DNA of 64,000 nucleotides from Plastoroseomonas arctica. Its GTDB lineage: Bacteria; Pseudomonadota; Alphaproteobacteria; Acetobacterales; Acetobacteraceae. Position 1 is the first letter of the stretch. Every line of letters starts with the position of its first letter. The notes beneath the pieces were generated by a model. That model was given only the letters and a program-made list of their open reading frames with translations. It searched no databases and was not told the DNA's origin. Where the stretch lies: positions 1 to 64,000 of the forward strand of contig NZ_JAAEDH010000024.1 of the NCBI RefSeq assembly GCF_018128965.1. Direction: 5' to 3'. This document shows, one piece after another, positions 29,190 to 37,561 of this stretch. The translations under genes and the position numbers were made by a program.

Positions 29190-29235
29190 CCGGGGGAATG
29201 AATTCCCCCAGATCCCGATCTTTTATTTTTGGCTT
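29190..29235 (+). terminator. Terminator-like repeat after mrdA
   Basis: GGGGGAA-TGAA-TTCCCCC is a perfect 7 bp hairpin, followed by AGATCCCGATC and then TTTTATTTTTGG. It closely matches the repeat at 19301-19348 in the tail. Placed 11 bases past mrdA, it should stop or slow transcription before rodA. Confidence 0.6.
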
Positions 29236-29324
29236 TTTGGTACCCGCTGGCAGGTTGCTCGCGCTTGGCAAGGGAAGCTCGGACTGCGCGGCCGTCCCGT
29301 GGATAAAAACAAAAGAAAGTGGCG

Positions 29325-29362
29325 CGACGCAATGCGTCGCTGGGAGAAATTCATTTCCCCTA
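29325..29362 (+). repeat. Hairpin and partial repeat copy before rodA
   Basis: GCGACGC-AAT-GCGTCGC is a perfect 7 bp hairpin. It is followed directly by TGGGAGAAATTCATTTCCCC, a degenerate copy of the GGGGGAAATTCAT repeat. It ends 13 bases before the rodA ATG, so it could affect rodA translation as well as transcription. Confidence 0.45.
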
Positions 29363-29375
29363 TGCTTGTTCCCTC

Positions 29376-30521
29376 ATGATCCTCGAAAAACGTCTCCTCG
29401 CCCGCGACCGTGGCGTCGGCCTGCTCAACAAGTTCTGGCAGGTGCCGTGGTTATTCGTGCTGCTGGTCACCACCATCGCCGGCGTCGGCTACGTTGCGCT
29501 GTATTCCGCAGGCGGCGGCGCGCCGGAGCCCTATGCCTCCAAGCACGCGATCCGCTTCGGCTTCGGGCTGGTGCTGATGCTGTCGATCGCGATGATCGAC
29601 ATCAAGCTGATCGCGAAGCTGTCCTGGCTGGGCTACCTCGGCGGCATCGGGATGCTGGTGCTGGTGCTTCTGGTGGGCAATGTCGGCAAGGGTGCGCAGC
29701 GCTGGATCGACGTCGGGCCCATCCAGCTGCAGCCATCCGAGCTGATGAAGATCATGCTGGTCCTTGGGCTCGCCGCCTATTTCCATAGAGCGAGCTGGGA
29801 GCGGATGGGCAACATCCTGTTCCTGATCCCGGCCGGCATCATGATCCTGATCCCCGTTGGGCTGATCCTGAAGCAGCCAAACCTGGGCACCGCGCTCATC
29901 ACGGGGCTGGTGGGCACTGCGGTGCTGTGGGCGGCGGGAGTGCGGTGGTGGAAGTTCGCGGCCCTGGCGGTCTGCATCGGGATCGCGGCACCCATCGCCT
30001 ACGAGCATCTTCACGACTACCAGCGAGCGCGGATCACGACCTTCCTCGATCCCGAGAGCGATCCGCTCGGGGCAGGGTACAACATCATCCAGTCCAAGAT
30101 CGCACTCGGGTCGGGAGGGCTGTGGGGGAAGGGGTTCCTGCAGGGGACGCAGGGGCATTTGAACTTCCTTCCCGAGAAGCAGACCGACTTCATCTTCACC
30201 ATGCTGGCCGAGGAATTCGGCCTGGTGGGTGCGCTGTCGGTGCTGGCGCTGATGCTGATGGTGGTGGCCTTCTGCTTCATGGTGGCGTTCCGGTCTCGCC
30301 ATCAGTTCGGGCGGCTGCTGGCGATCGGGCTCGGGACCAATTTCTTCCTCTACGTCTTCGTGAACGTCGCGATGGTGACGGGATCCATTCCGGTGGGCGG
30401 CGTGCCGCTGCCGCTGATCTCGCATGGCGGGTCGGCGATGCTGACGACGATGCTGGGCTTCGGGCTGCTGCTCTCGGCGCATATCCACCGCGATGCGGAG
30501 CTTGGCGTCACCAAGGATTGA
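29376..30521 (+). CDS. rodA: Peptidoglycan glycosyltransferase RodA
   Basis: RodA is the SEDS-family glycan polymerase that works with PBP2. The 381-residue protein has about ten membrane segments. It keeps the SEDS motifs: QRWIDVGPIQLQPSELMKIMLV, LKQPNLGTALI, a large loop with DPLGAGYNIIQSKIALGSGGLWGKGF, FLPEKQTDFIFTMLAEEFGLVG with the essential Asp, and VGGVPLPLISHGGSAML. ATG 29376 starts the standard N-terminus. It is separated from mrdA by 196 bases holding two repeat hairpins, unlike the tight spacing elsewhere in the operon. Confidence 0.97.
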   Translation: MILEKRLLARDRGVGLLNKFWQVPWLFVLLVTTIAGVGYVALYSAGGGAPEPYASKHAIRFGFGLVLMLSIAMIDIKLIAKLSWLGYLGGIGMLVLVLLVGNVGKGAQRWIDVGPIQLQPSELMKIMLVLGLAAYFHRASWERMGNILFLIPAGIMILIPVGLILKQPNLGTALITGLVGTAVLWAAGVRWWKFAALAVCIGIAAPIAYEHLHDYQRARITTFLDPESDPLGAGYNIIQSKIALGSGGLWGKGFLQGTQGHLNFLPEKQTDFIFTMLAEEFGLVGALSVLALMLMVVAFCFMVAFRSRHQFGRLLAIGLGTNFFLYVFVNVAMVTGSIPVGGVPLPLISHGGSAMLTTMLGFGLLLSAHIHRDAELGVTKD

Positions 30522-30570
30522 AGGTTGGGGCTGGACAAAGCCGGCGCGGCGGGCCATTACGCCGCCCTCC

Positions 30571-30646
<76 letters not shown>

Positions 30647-30888
30647 TACCCGCAAGAAGTTTGTCTGCACTTCGCCCGCACCGCGGGAAGCTGCGCGGCG
30701 CGGTCCGCGCCATGCTGGTGCACGCCCGAAACTCTGCAAGCGGTTGGACGCCAACGTTGCTTCGCGGAGTGAAATCCCCGTCAGCACACTGAGCTGCGAA
30801 GAACTGTCCTTCACTCCCCGCGTTAACGTTCGTGGCCGGCATTGCCACGCCGGAACGCAACACGGCAGTGCAAGGTGAAGACCAGATC

Positions 30889-32604
30889 ATGGGCGCCACG
30901 AATACGCGGTCCCGAGCGAACAGCCACTCCCCACCATTCGAGCCGCCGCCTTCCGCCGCGGACGCGTTCCAGCACAACGGATGGAAACAGGCGCGGAGCT
31001 CGGTGCTGAAGGCCTTGGCGGAGGGTGGGCTCGTGATCCTCGCCGCGCCGCACGGTGCCGGCAAGACGCTGTTGCTTCAGGACCTTGAGCGCACGCTCCG
31101 GTCCGCTGGCGTTAAGGTCAGCCTTGAGGGAAGGGAGGCCGTCGCCACGTCGATCGCACCGGACGTCGTGCGCCTGGTGGATGACGCCGACCCGCTGGAC
31201 GAAGCCACGCTGTTCAGCCTTGCAATGCTGGGGAAAGCCACCGTGCTTGGCGTCCTTCCGCCTGCGGCGGACCGCATGGCGTTCCTGCCGGGACGGGTCT
31301 CGGTCACGCGGCTGGCGCCGCTCTCCCGCGCGGAGGTCGATGCCTTCGTCGCGGCTGGCCTTGCTGCGGCCGGCCTCTCGCCGGATGCGTTTGGCGTGGA
31401 GGCCATCGATTCACTGGCCGCCTTGTCGGAAGGCCTGCCGGGTCGATTGAACCTGCTGGGCCAGGCATCGCTGCTGCAGGCCCAACTGGACCAGGCGTCG
31501 CAGGTCCAGGCCGAGCATGTGATCCGCGCGGCCGAGATCTCGGCGCCCGGTGGCGCCACGCGTGGCCCCGCGGCCGCACGGCGCGTCGACCTCGTGCCTC
31601 TGCATTTCGCGGAGGGCATCCGCGAACCGCTCGCTGCCGCAGTGCCGCCGATGCGAAGACGGCGGCCGAGCTTCCTGGTCATGGGTGGTTTGGCCGCGGC
31701 CCTCGTCCTCGCCGTCGCCGCGGCGGCGTTACTGCCGCACGCGCGCTCTCGCGATGCAAGTACCGCAATTGTCGCGGAGGCAGGCAGCGGGACCAACGCC
31801 GCGCGCTGGATCGCCCGGCGACGTCCCGATCCAGAGACCGGGCGGATGCCTTGGGCGCCGCCGCCCGCCGCCGAGCGGACTGCGCCCACCGCGGTTGCGG
31901 ATATCGCCGCCCCACAAACTGCAGAGCGCGCGCCGGAGCCGGCCCCCGTCGCCGTGGCCGAAGCGTCCATCGCACCGGATCCGGGCGGCCCTTCCACGCC
32001 ACCATCCGCGACGATGGAGCCAGCGCCACCCACCGCCGATGCAAGCCGCTCTGCGCCAGCCGATCCACCAGCGCCGGCGCCATCCGAGCGCGACGCAGCG
32101 GTTGAGCCGGCGATCGGCAGCCCGTCTTCGGCGACCGTTCCGCCGGCGGCCACTGCCCCACCTGAAGTCGCCCCGACGCCGGCAGGACGCGGCGCGACGG
32201 TTGGACCGGTCATCGCCGCCCCTTCCGCGGCCGTGCGCGCGGAGCCGGAGCGGGCCATGGCCGGGACCTTCCGCGGCACCACCTTCAACGAGACGCTGGG
32301 GCGCCGCGGTGGACTGCAACTGGTGGTCACGCCGGTCGGCCGCGGCGAGGACGTGGTGGTGCGGTTCGATGCCTATCGCGGCCTCATCGGCCGCGGCCAG
32401 CTCGCCGGGCGCCTGACCCCGGCTGGCCGCCTCTCCGCGGCCGGTGTGCTCATGATGGGTCGCACCCCGTTCAAGGCCGAGATCAACGCGACCATCGCGG
32501 ATGGAACACTCAGCGGCACGGCGGTCTACGTGAGCGTTACCGAAACTGGCGTGCGGCCTACCAGCTCGAGCGGCACCTTCCGCCTCGCCCGCGACGAGCC
32601 CTGA
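30889..32604 (+). CDS. ExeA-like membrane ATPase with Ala/Pro-rich linker and C-terminal beta domain
   Basis: This is a 571-residue protein. Residues 25-225 resemble the AAA ATPase of ExeA/DamX-type proteins: Walker A APHGAGKTLLLQ, a Walker B-like VVRLVDDADPLDE, then sensor and lid segments ending ALSEGLPGRLNLLGQASLLQAQ. A membrane helix follows near 265-290 (FLVMGGLAAALVLAVAAAALL). A long Pro/Ala/Thr-rich linker then spans about 140 residues. The last 110 residues form a probable beta-barrel or lipocalin-like unit (GTFRGTTFNETLGRRGGLQLVVTPVG). The usual SPOR or peptidoglycan-binding domain is not seen. ATG 30889 is preferred over GTG 30832. Function is unknown; a cell-envelope role is likely. 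Confidence 0.65.
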   Translation: MGATNTRSRANSHSPPFEPPPSAADAFQHNGWKQARSSVLKALAEGGLVILAAPHGAGKTLLLQDLERTLRSAGVKVSLEGREAVATSIAPDVVRLVDDADPLDEATLFSLAMLGKATVLGVLPPAADRMAFLPGRVSVTRLAPLSRAEVDAFVAAGLAAAGLSPDAFGVEAIDSLAALSEGLPGRLNLLGQASLLQAQLDQASQVQAEHVIRAAEISAPGGATRGPAAARRVDLVPLHFAEGIREPLAAAVPPMRRRRPSFLVMGGLAAALVLAVAAAALLPHARSRDASTAIVAEAGSGTNAARWIARRRPDPETGRMPWAPPPAAERTAPTAVADIAAPQTAERAPEPAPVAVAEASIAPDPGGPSTPPSATMEPAPPTADASRSAPADPPAPAPSERDAAVEPAIGSPSSATVPPAATAPPEVAPTPAGRGATVGPVIAAPSAAVRAEPERAMAGTFRGTTFNETLGRRGGLQLVVTPVGRGEDVVVRFDAYRGLIGRGQLAGRLTPAGRLSAAGVLMMGRTPFKAEINATIADGTLSGTAVYVSVTETGVRPTSSSGTFRLARDEP

Positions 32605-32901
32605 CCGGGCACGCTACGAGTATGTTTGGGTCCGGAAGGCCGACGTCGTCTCAAGGTGCCGCGACGTCGGCGAGGCGTCGATTTTCTTCCAACATGATCG
32701 AGACGCTGAACAGCTTCCGCGACACGCTGGAGATGGTCGGGCCTTGGCTGGGCGTGACTGATGCGGTGTCCGGCGCGGTGGTGCTGGAGCTGCCGCAGAA
32801 GGGCTGATGCGTCGCGAGAGGGCGGCGAAAGGCTTCACAGCGTGAACGCCGCCGGCTAGAACCGTCACAGGAAAACGCCGGTCCTTTCACAGGACCTCGC
32901 C
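32605..32901. other. Intergenic region with a doubtful 37-codon frame
   Basis: Nearly 300 bases lie between the ExeA-like gene and the Bug receptor. A 37-codon frame from ATG 32694 to 32807 (MIETLNSFRDTLEMVGPWLG...) has protein-like composition but no ribosome site. It may be the tail of a lost gene. I see no RNA gene or terminator. Confidence 0.3.
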
Positions 32902-33870
32902 ATGCCGAAAATCCGTCGTCGCGCCCTGCTGGGCGCCGTGTCCGCCGTGACGCTCTCCTCCCCCGCGCTAGCCTTTCCTGACCGCACCCTGCGCATCATC
33001 TCGGGCTTCCCGCCCGGTGGGCTGAACGACATAATCGCGCGCGCCCTTGCGCAACCGCTCTCGGCGGAGCTGGGGCAGGCCGTCGTGGTCGAAAACCGTG
33101 GCGGCGCCGGCGGCAGCGTCGGTGCCACGGCGGCGGCGCGGTCCGCGCCCGATGGCCACGCGCTGTGGATGGGCATCGTCGATACCCAGGCCATCAACCC
33201 CTTCGCCTATCGCAATCTGCAATACGATCCGGACCGGGACTTCGCGCCGATCAGCATGGTCGGCCGCTTCCCCTTCGCGCTGATCGTGGGCCCCAGCCGG
33301 CCCGGCATCCAAAGCTTCCCGCAACTGATCGATGCGGCGCGCCCCGACCCCGAGGGCGTGACCTACGCCAGCTGGGGCGTGGCCAGCACGCCGCACCTCG
33401 CGATGGAGCGCATCCTCGCGCAGCAGGGCGTGCGCATGCTCCACGTGCCCTTCACCGGCCAGGCACCGGCCATGCAGGCCATCCTGGCCGGCCAGGTCGA
33501 CTGCTTCGCGCTGCCCGCGGGTGGCGCCGAGAGCCTGACGCGCGACGGCCGCAGCCGCGCCGTGGCCGTGCTGGCACCCGGCGAGGTGCCGCTATTCCCC
33601 GGCGTGCCCACGGTGAAGAGTTTTGGCGCGCCGCTGGAGAGTGGCCTGTGGAAGGCGATCTATGCCCCCGCGCGCACGCCCGCGCCGGTCATCGCGCAGC
33701 TCAACGCCGCCGTCCGCCGTGCCATGACCAACGCGGCCTTCATCGAGGTGGTGCGCCAGCAGGGTGCGGTGCCCGAGCCCAGCACGCCGGAATTCCTCGC
33801 GGCGTTCCAGCGCGATGAGCGCCGTGCGTGGGGCGATGTCGTGCGCTCCACCAATGCGCTTGTTGAATGA
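32902..33870 (+). CDS. Bug/TctC-family periplasmic substrate-binding protein
   Basis: This 322-residue receptor has signal peptide MPKIRRRALLGAVSAVTLSS ending in PALAF. Bug signatures are present: LRIISGFPPGGLNDIIARAL, QAVVVENRGGAGGSVGATAAA, and VPLFPGVPTVKSFGAP. The pocket segment has WMGIVDTQAINPFAYRNLQYD. The ligand is presumably a carboxylate but cannot be named. There are no TctAB genes nearby. A GST gene starts one base after its stop, so the two are coupled. An SDR gene lies downstream on the same strand. Confidence 0.9.
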   Translation: MPKIRRRALLGAVSAVTLSSPALAFPDRTLRIISGFPPGGLNDIIARALAQPLSAELGQAVVVENRGGAGGSVGATAAARSAPDGHALWMGIVDTQAINPFAYRNLQYDPDRDFAPISMVGRFPFALIVGPSRPGIQSFPQLIDAARPDPEGVTYASWGVASTPHLAMERILAQQGVRMLHVPFTGQAPAMQAILAGQVDCFALPAGGAESLTRDGRSRAVAVLAPGEVPLFPGVPTVKSFGAPLESGLWKAIYAPARTPAPVIAQLNAAVRRAMTNAAFIEVVRQQGAVPEPSTPEFLAAFQRDERRAWGDVVRSTNALVE

Positions 33871-33871
33871 C

Positions 33872-34498
33872 ATGTACGAGCTGATCAGCGCCACGCCGTC
33901 CCCCTATGCCCGCAAGGTGCGGATCGCGCTCATCGAGAAGGGCATCGCCTTCACGCTTCGCACCGAGGTGCCCTGGCACGCGGACACGGCGACGCCGGCC
34001 TACAACCCGCTGGAGAAGCTGCCCGTCCTGGTGCTGCCCGACGGGCAGGGCATCTACGAAAGCCGCTTCATCCTCGAATGGCTGGAGGTGCATTATCCGG
34101 ACCCGCCGCTGCTGCCGCGCGACCCTGTCCTCGCGTTGCAGGCGCGGCAGATCGAGGTTATCTGCGATGGCATCTGCGACGCGACGGTGCTGCTGTTCTT
34201 CGAGCGCCGGCGGGAGGCGCCGAGCGCGCCGTGGATGGCGCGCCAGCGCCGCAAGATCGATGGCGGGCTGTCCGCGCTCGAGCGCCTGGCGGGCCCGGGT
34301 TTCCTCGTGGACGACCGCTTCGGCCTGGCCGACATCTGCGTCGGCACGGTGCTGCGCTACCTGACGGTCCGCTACCCGGACCACCCGTGGCGCGACACGC
34401 ATTCTGGGCTGGTCGCGATGAGCGGGCGGCTGGAGACGCGGGCCAGCTTCGCGGCGAGCGTTCCGGTGCCGCAGTCCATCGTCGAGGCGGTCGTCTAG
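33872..34498 (+). CDS. Glutathione S-transferase family protein
   Basis: This 208-residue cytosolic protein has an N-terminal thioredoxin-like glutathione site. MYELISATPSPYARKVRIALIEKG carries the usual Ser/Pro pair, LEKLPVLVLPDG the cis-Pro, and YESRFILEWLE the Glu-Ser pair. The helical C-terminal domain includes GLADICVGTVLRYL. The substrate is unknown; such GSTs often act in detoxification or isomerisation within catabolic operons. ATG 33872 is one base after the Bug gene stop; ATG 33854 would overlap it. Confidence 0.88.
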   Translation: MYELISATPSPYARKVRIALIEKGIAFTLRTEVPWHADTATPAYNPLEKLPVLVLPDGQGIYESRFILEWLEVHYPDPPLLPRDPVLALQARQIEVICDGICDATVLLFFERRREAPSAPWMARQRRKIDGGLSALERLAGPGFLVDDRFGLADICVGTVLRYLTVRYPDHPWRDTHSGLVAMSGRLETRASFAASVPVPQSIVEAVV

Positions 34499-34648
34499 CC
34501 ACGACGCCGGCGGAGCCCATTGCGCACTTGGTGGCGGCATTGCCCGAATGCCTGCCGGCGAGGAAGCGTCCGACCCACACGGGCACCCGCTTGGCGTCGG
34601 TCGCCAACTGACACTACCCTTCACCGGCAAACTCTGACGGAACGCCCC

Positions 34649-35398
34649 ATGACCTTCGATTTTTCCGGCAAGCGCGTGCTCGTCGCCGGCGGCAGCCGCG
34701 GCATCGGCCTCGCCGTCGCGCAGGGGTTCGCCCGCGCCGGCGCCGACGTCGCCATCTGCGCCCGCAGCCAGGGCCCGCTCGACGCCGCGCAGGCAGAACT
34801 CGCGGGCTTCGGCCACAAGGCGATCGCTGCCTCGTGCGACCTCGGCGACGGTCCGGCCGTCCTGCGGTGGGTCGAGGATGCGGCCCAGGCCCTGGGTGGC
34901 GTCGACGTGCTGGTGAACAACGCCTCCGGCTTTGGTGCGACCGATACCGAGGAAGGCTGGGCCGCCGGCCTCTCGGTGGACGTCATGGCGACGGTGCGCG
35001 CGAGCCGCGTCGCCATTCCCCACCTTCGTGCGTCGAAGGGGAGCATCGTCAACGTCAGCTCCATTTCGGGCTTCCGCCCTTCCACGCGCACGCCGGCCTA
35101 TGCGGCGGTGAAGGCGCTGCTGATCAGCTACACGTCGAGCCAGGCGGCGATGCTCGCCAAGGATGGCGTGCGGGTGAATGCGGTGGCCCCGGGTTCGATC
35201 GAGTTCCCCGGCGGTTCGTGGGAGAAGCGGCGCCTCGCCGGCGAGCCGGTCTATGCGAACATCCTGGCCTCGATCCCGTTCGGCCGCCTCGGCACGCCCG
35301 AGGAAGTGGCCGACGTCGCTCTGTTCCTGGCCTCGCCGTTGGCGCGCTGGGTGACCGGGCAGACGATCATTGTCGATGGCGGCCAGATGCTGGGGTAG
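34649..35398 (+). CDS. Short-chain dehydrogenase/reductase
   Basis: This 249-residue NAD(P)-dependent oxidoreductase has a Rossmann start (KRVLVAGGSRGIGLAVAQGFARAGADVAICARS). The NNASG motif follows, then the catalytic Ser in IVNVSSISG, the Tyr-x-x-x-Lys in AYAAVKALL, and the C-terminal VDGGQML. An Arg after the nucleotide loop (CARS) suggests NADP preference. The substrate is unknown. It lies about 150 bases after the GST gene on the same strand and may belong to the same pathway. Confidence 0.92.
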   Translation: MTFDFSGKRVLVAGGSRGIGLAVAQGFARAGADVAICARSQGPLDAAQAELAGFGHKAIAASCDLGDGPAVLRWVEDAAQALGGVDVLVNNASGFGATDTEEGWAAGLSVDVMATVRASRVAIPHLRASKGSIVNVSSISGFRPSTRTPAYAAVKALLISYTSSQAAMLAKDGVRVNAVAPGSIEFPGGSWEKRRLAGEPVYANILASIPFGRLGTPEEVADVALFLASPLARWVTGQTIIVDGGQMLG

Positions 35399-35580
35399 GA
35401 CGAACGCCGAGCGGCGCGTCACGATCGGAGACAATGCGCACGGTAACGGGAAGGCGCGGGCGCTTGCCGCCAATGCTGCAGGGCTTAGACCATCCGGGCG
35501 GCTCGCCTGTCGCATCCCCGACGCGGCCTGCCGCGTAGCGAGAGTGGCCACATCGGCGACACGAGGAGCGCGCTCCGACC

Positions 35581-36441
35581 ATGCATCATTCGAGCCGGCT
35601 GCGGCACCTCATCGGGCTTGGCAAGGCGATCGGTCCGCTCGCCGCATTGCGGGTCTGGGGGCGGCGTGCCATGCGCCAGGCTGCCCCCGTGACAGCGCGC
35701 GCCGGCGGCCACCCGATCCGCATCCGGCCACTGGACAGCGATCCTTTCGTTGCCTCTCAGATCTTCGGCTGGAAGGATTACCAGCTCGATGCCGCCCTGC
35801 TCGCCGGCCTGCATGCGCTGGCGCGCCGCCAGCGCGCGCAAGGCCACCAGCCGCTGATCATCGATGCCGGCGCCAATGTCGGCTACTCGGCGCTTTACTT
35901 TGCCGCGATGTTTCCCGAGGCACTGGTCGTCGCGATCGAACCCGACGCGGTCACCTTCGCGGAATTACGCGCCAACGCCGCGCGCGAGCCGCGCATTCAT
36001 CCCGTCCACGGCGCGCTGTGGTCGCACGAGAACGGTGTCAATCTCGGTGGCGCGCCGGGCGATGGCTCCTGGTCGCGCCAGGTCGCCGATGGCGGCAGCG
36101 TGCCGTCGCGCCGGCTGGCGAGCCTGGTGGCGGCGGTGCCGGGCGGGTATCCGCTGATCGTGAAGCTCGACATCGAAGGCGCCGAGCGCACCGTGTTCGA
36201 ATCGGACGGCGCGGTCTTCGCCCAGGCGCCCTGCATAGTCATCGAGCCGCATGACTTCATGATCCCGGGCGGCGCCTGCCTCGCGCCGCTGTTCGCCGCG
36301 CTGGCCGGGCGCGCGATGGACACGCTGATCGCCGGCGAGAACCTGATTTTTTTCGACTCGAGCCTGGTGCGGCCGCCGCAGCAACCGTCTGGCCCGGCCG
36401 CGGCGCTTGAACGTCACGTTTACGCGGCGAGCGACGTCTAG
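35581..36441 (+). CDS. FkbM family methyltransferase
   Basis: This 286-residue SAM-dependent methyltransferase carries the FkbM pattern. The SAM loop is IIDAGANVGYSALYFA, the acidic residue is VVAIEPDAVTFAELRANA, and the C-terminal motif is LIVKLDIEGAERTVFESD. FkbM enzymes methylate hydroxyl groups on sugars, polyketides or surface glycans. No glycosyltransferase is adjacent, so the acceptor is unknown. The stop at 36441 overlaps the arfB stop by 4 bases on the other strand. Confidence 0.88.
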   Translation: MHHSSRLRHLIGLGKAIGPLAALRVWGRRAMRQAAPVTARAGGHPIRIRPLDSDPFVASQIFGWKDYQLDAALLAGLHALARRQRAQGHQPLIIDAGANVGYSALYFAAMFPEALVVAIEPDAVTFAELRANAAREPRIHPVHGALWSHENGVNLGGAPGDGSWSRQVADGGSVPSRRLASLVAAVPGGYPLIVKLDIEGAERTVFESDGAVFAQAPCIVIEPHDFMIPGGACLAPLFAALAGRAMDTLIAGENLIFFDSSLVRPPQQPSGPAAALERHVYAASDV

Positions 36442-36860
36442 TCGCCCTCGGGCGGCCTGCGCAGCGATTTGAGCGCGCCACGCAGCGTCTTCCCATCCAC
36501 GCGCCGGCGCACGGAGCCCTTGGTAGGCTTGGTCGGGCGCCGCGGCGGCGGCGGGGGGATCGCGGCCTCGCGGATCAGCGCGAGCAGGCGTTCCATCGCG
36601 TCCTCGCGGTTGCGGTCCTGGGTGCGGTGGCGCTGGGCGTTGATGACCAGCACGCCCTCCTTGGTCAGCCGCCGGCCGGCTAAGGTCGCAAGGCGCGCCT
36701 TCACTGCATCCGACAGCGCGGGCGAGGCGCGCACGTCGAAGCGCAGTTCGACGGCGGTCTCCACCTTGTTGACGTTCTGCCCGCCGGGGCCGGAGGCGCG
36801 GAGAAAGCGTTCCTCGATCTCCTTCGGGTCGAGCGCGATGCGCGGCGTCACCTGGATCAT
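36438..36860 (-). CDS. arfB: Alternative ribosome-rescue factor / peptidyl-tRNA hydrolase ArfB
   Basis: This 140-residue protein releases nascent chains from ribosomes stalled on non-stop mRNA. It has the class I release-factor GGQ motif at residues 26-28 (ASGPGGQNVNKVETAVELRFD). A basic C-terminal tail follows (RRPTKPTKGSVRRRVDGKTLRGALKSLRRP), which probes the empty mRNA channel. Length and tail fit ArfB (YaeJ) rather than RF2. Its ATG overlaps the eutC stop (ATGA), an unusual operon partner. Confidence 0.93.
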   Translation of the reverse strand: MIQVTPRIALDPKEIEERFLRASGPGGQNVNKVETAVELRFDVRASPALSDAVKARLATLAGRRLTKEGVLVINAQRHRTQDRNREDAMERLLALIREAAIPPPPPRRPTKPTKGSVRRRVDGKTLRGALKSLRRPPEGD

Positions 36861-37561
36861 GGCGTCAGCAAAGGCGAGGCGGGCTGCTCATCCTTCAGTG
36901 CGACGCCGGTCGCCCCCAGCGCGCGCGCCGCGCCGAGCAGCCACAGGATCTTGCCGGCCGCGTCGTCGGCGCCGAGGCCGCCGGGGCGAATGTTGGAGAT
37001 GCAGTTGCGCTCCGCATCCGTGCGCCCGATGCGCGGTGCCCAGGTGATGTAGGCACCGATGCTGTCGGTGGCCGAGAGCCCCGGCCGCTCGCCGATGAGC
37101 ACGATGACGGCGGCCGCGTCCAGCGCCTCGCCGATCGCGTCGCCCAGGGCCACGCGCGCCTGTTCGGCGATGACCAGCACGGGGTCGGAGAGGGCGGCGG
37201 CCAGGCGCGCGACCAGCGCCGGGGCGTGGCGCTGCACGCCCTCCGCGCAGAGGCCATCGGCGAGGATCAGCGCGATGCATCCGGGTCGCGGGACCAGCGC
37301 GTGGGGTTCGGCGAGGCGGCGCCCGAGATCGGGGCGGAGCAGGAACTCGCGCCGGTCGCGTGCCTGGCTGCGCACGCGCGTCGCGGGGAGGTCGCAGGCG
37401 GCGGCGAGGGCCTCGGCATCGAGTGCCGACCACACCGCGTCGCGCGCGCGGGCATGCGCCTCGGCGAAGTCGAGCTGTGCCGCGGTCGGCACCGCATGCC
37501 CCGCGCGGCCCAGCCCAACGCGGGCCGAGGTGAAGCGGCGGAGGTGGCCGACCTCGCTCAC
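36857..37561 (-). CDS. eutC: Ethanolamine ammonia-lyase small subunit
   Basis: EutC forms with EutB the adenosylcobalamin-dependent lyase that splits ethanolamine into acetaldehyde and ammonia. The 234-residue protein shows family motifs: RFTSARVGLGRAGHAVPTAAQLDF, then DRREFLLRPDLGRRL, CIALILADGLCAEGVQRHA, and ERPGLSATDSIGAYITWAPRIGRTDAERNCISNIRPGG in successive segments. GTG 37561 overlaps the eutB stop (GTGA) and gives the family N-terminus. No eutA reactivase, permease or microcompartment genes are in the window. Confidence 0.95.
   Translation of the reverse strand: MSEVGHLRRFTSARVGLGRAGHAVPTAAQLDFAEAHARARDAVWSALDAEALAAACDLPATRVRSQARDRREFLLRPDLGRRLAEPHALVPRPGCIALILADGLCAEGVQRHAPALVARLAAALSDPVLVIAEQARVALGDAIGEALDAAAVIVLIGERPGLSATDSIGAYITWAPRIGRTDAERNCISNIRPGGLGADDAAGKILWLLGAARALGATGVALKDEQPASPLLTP

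Noticed and set aside
32694-32807. A 37-codon plus-strand gene
   Set aside because: There is no ribosome binding site or known family, so it is mentioned only as a possible remnant.
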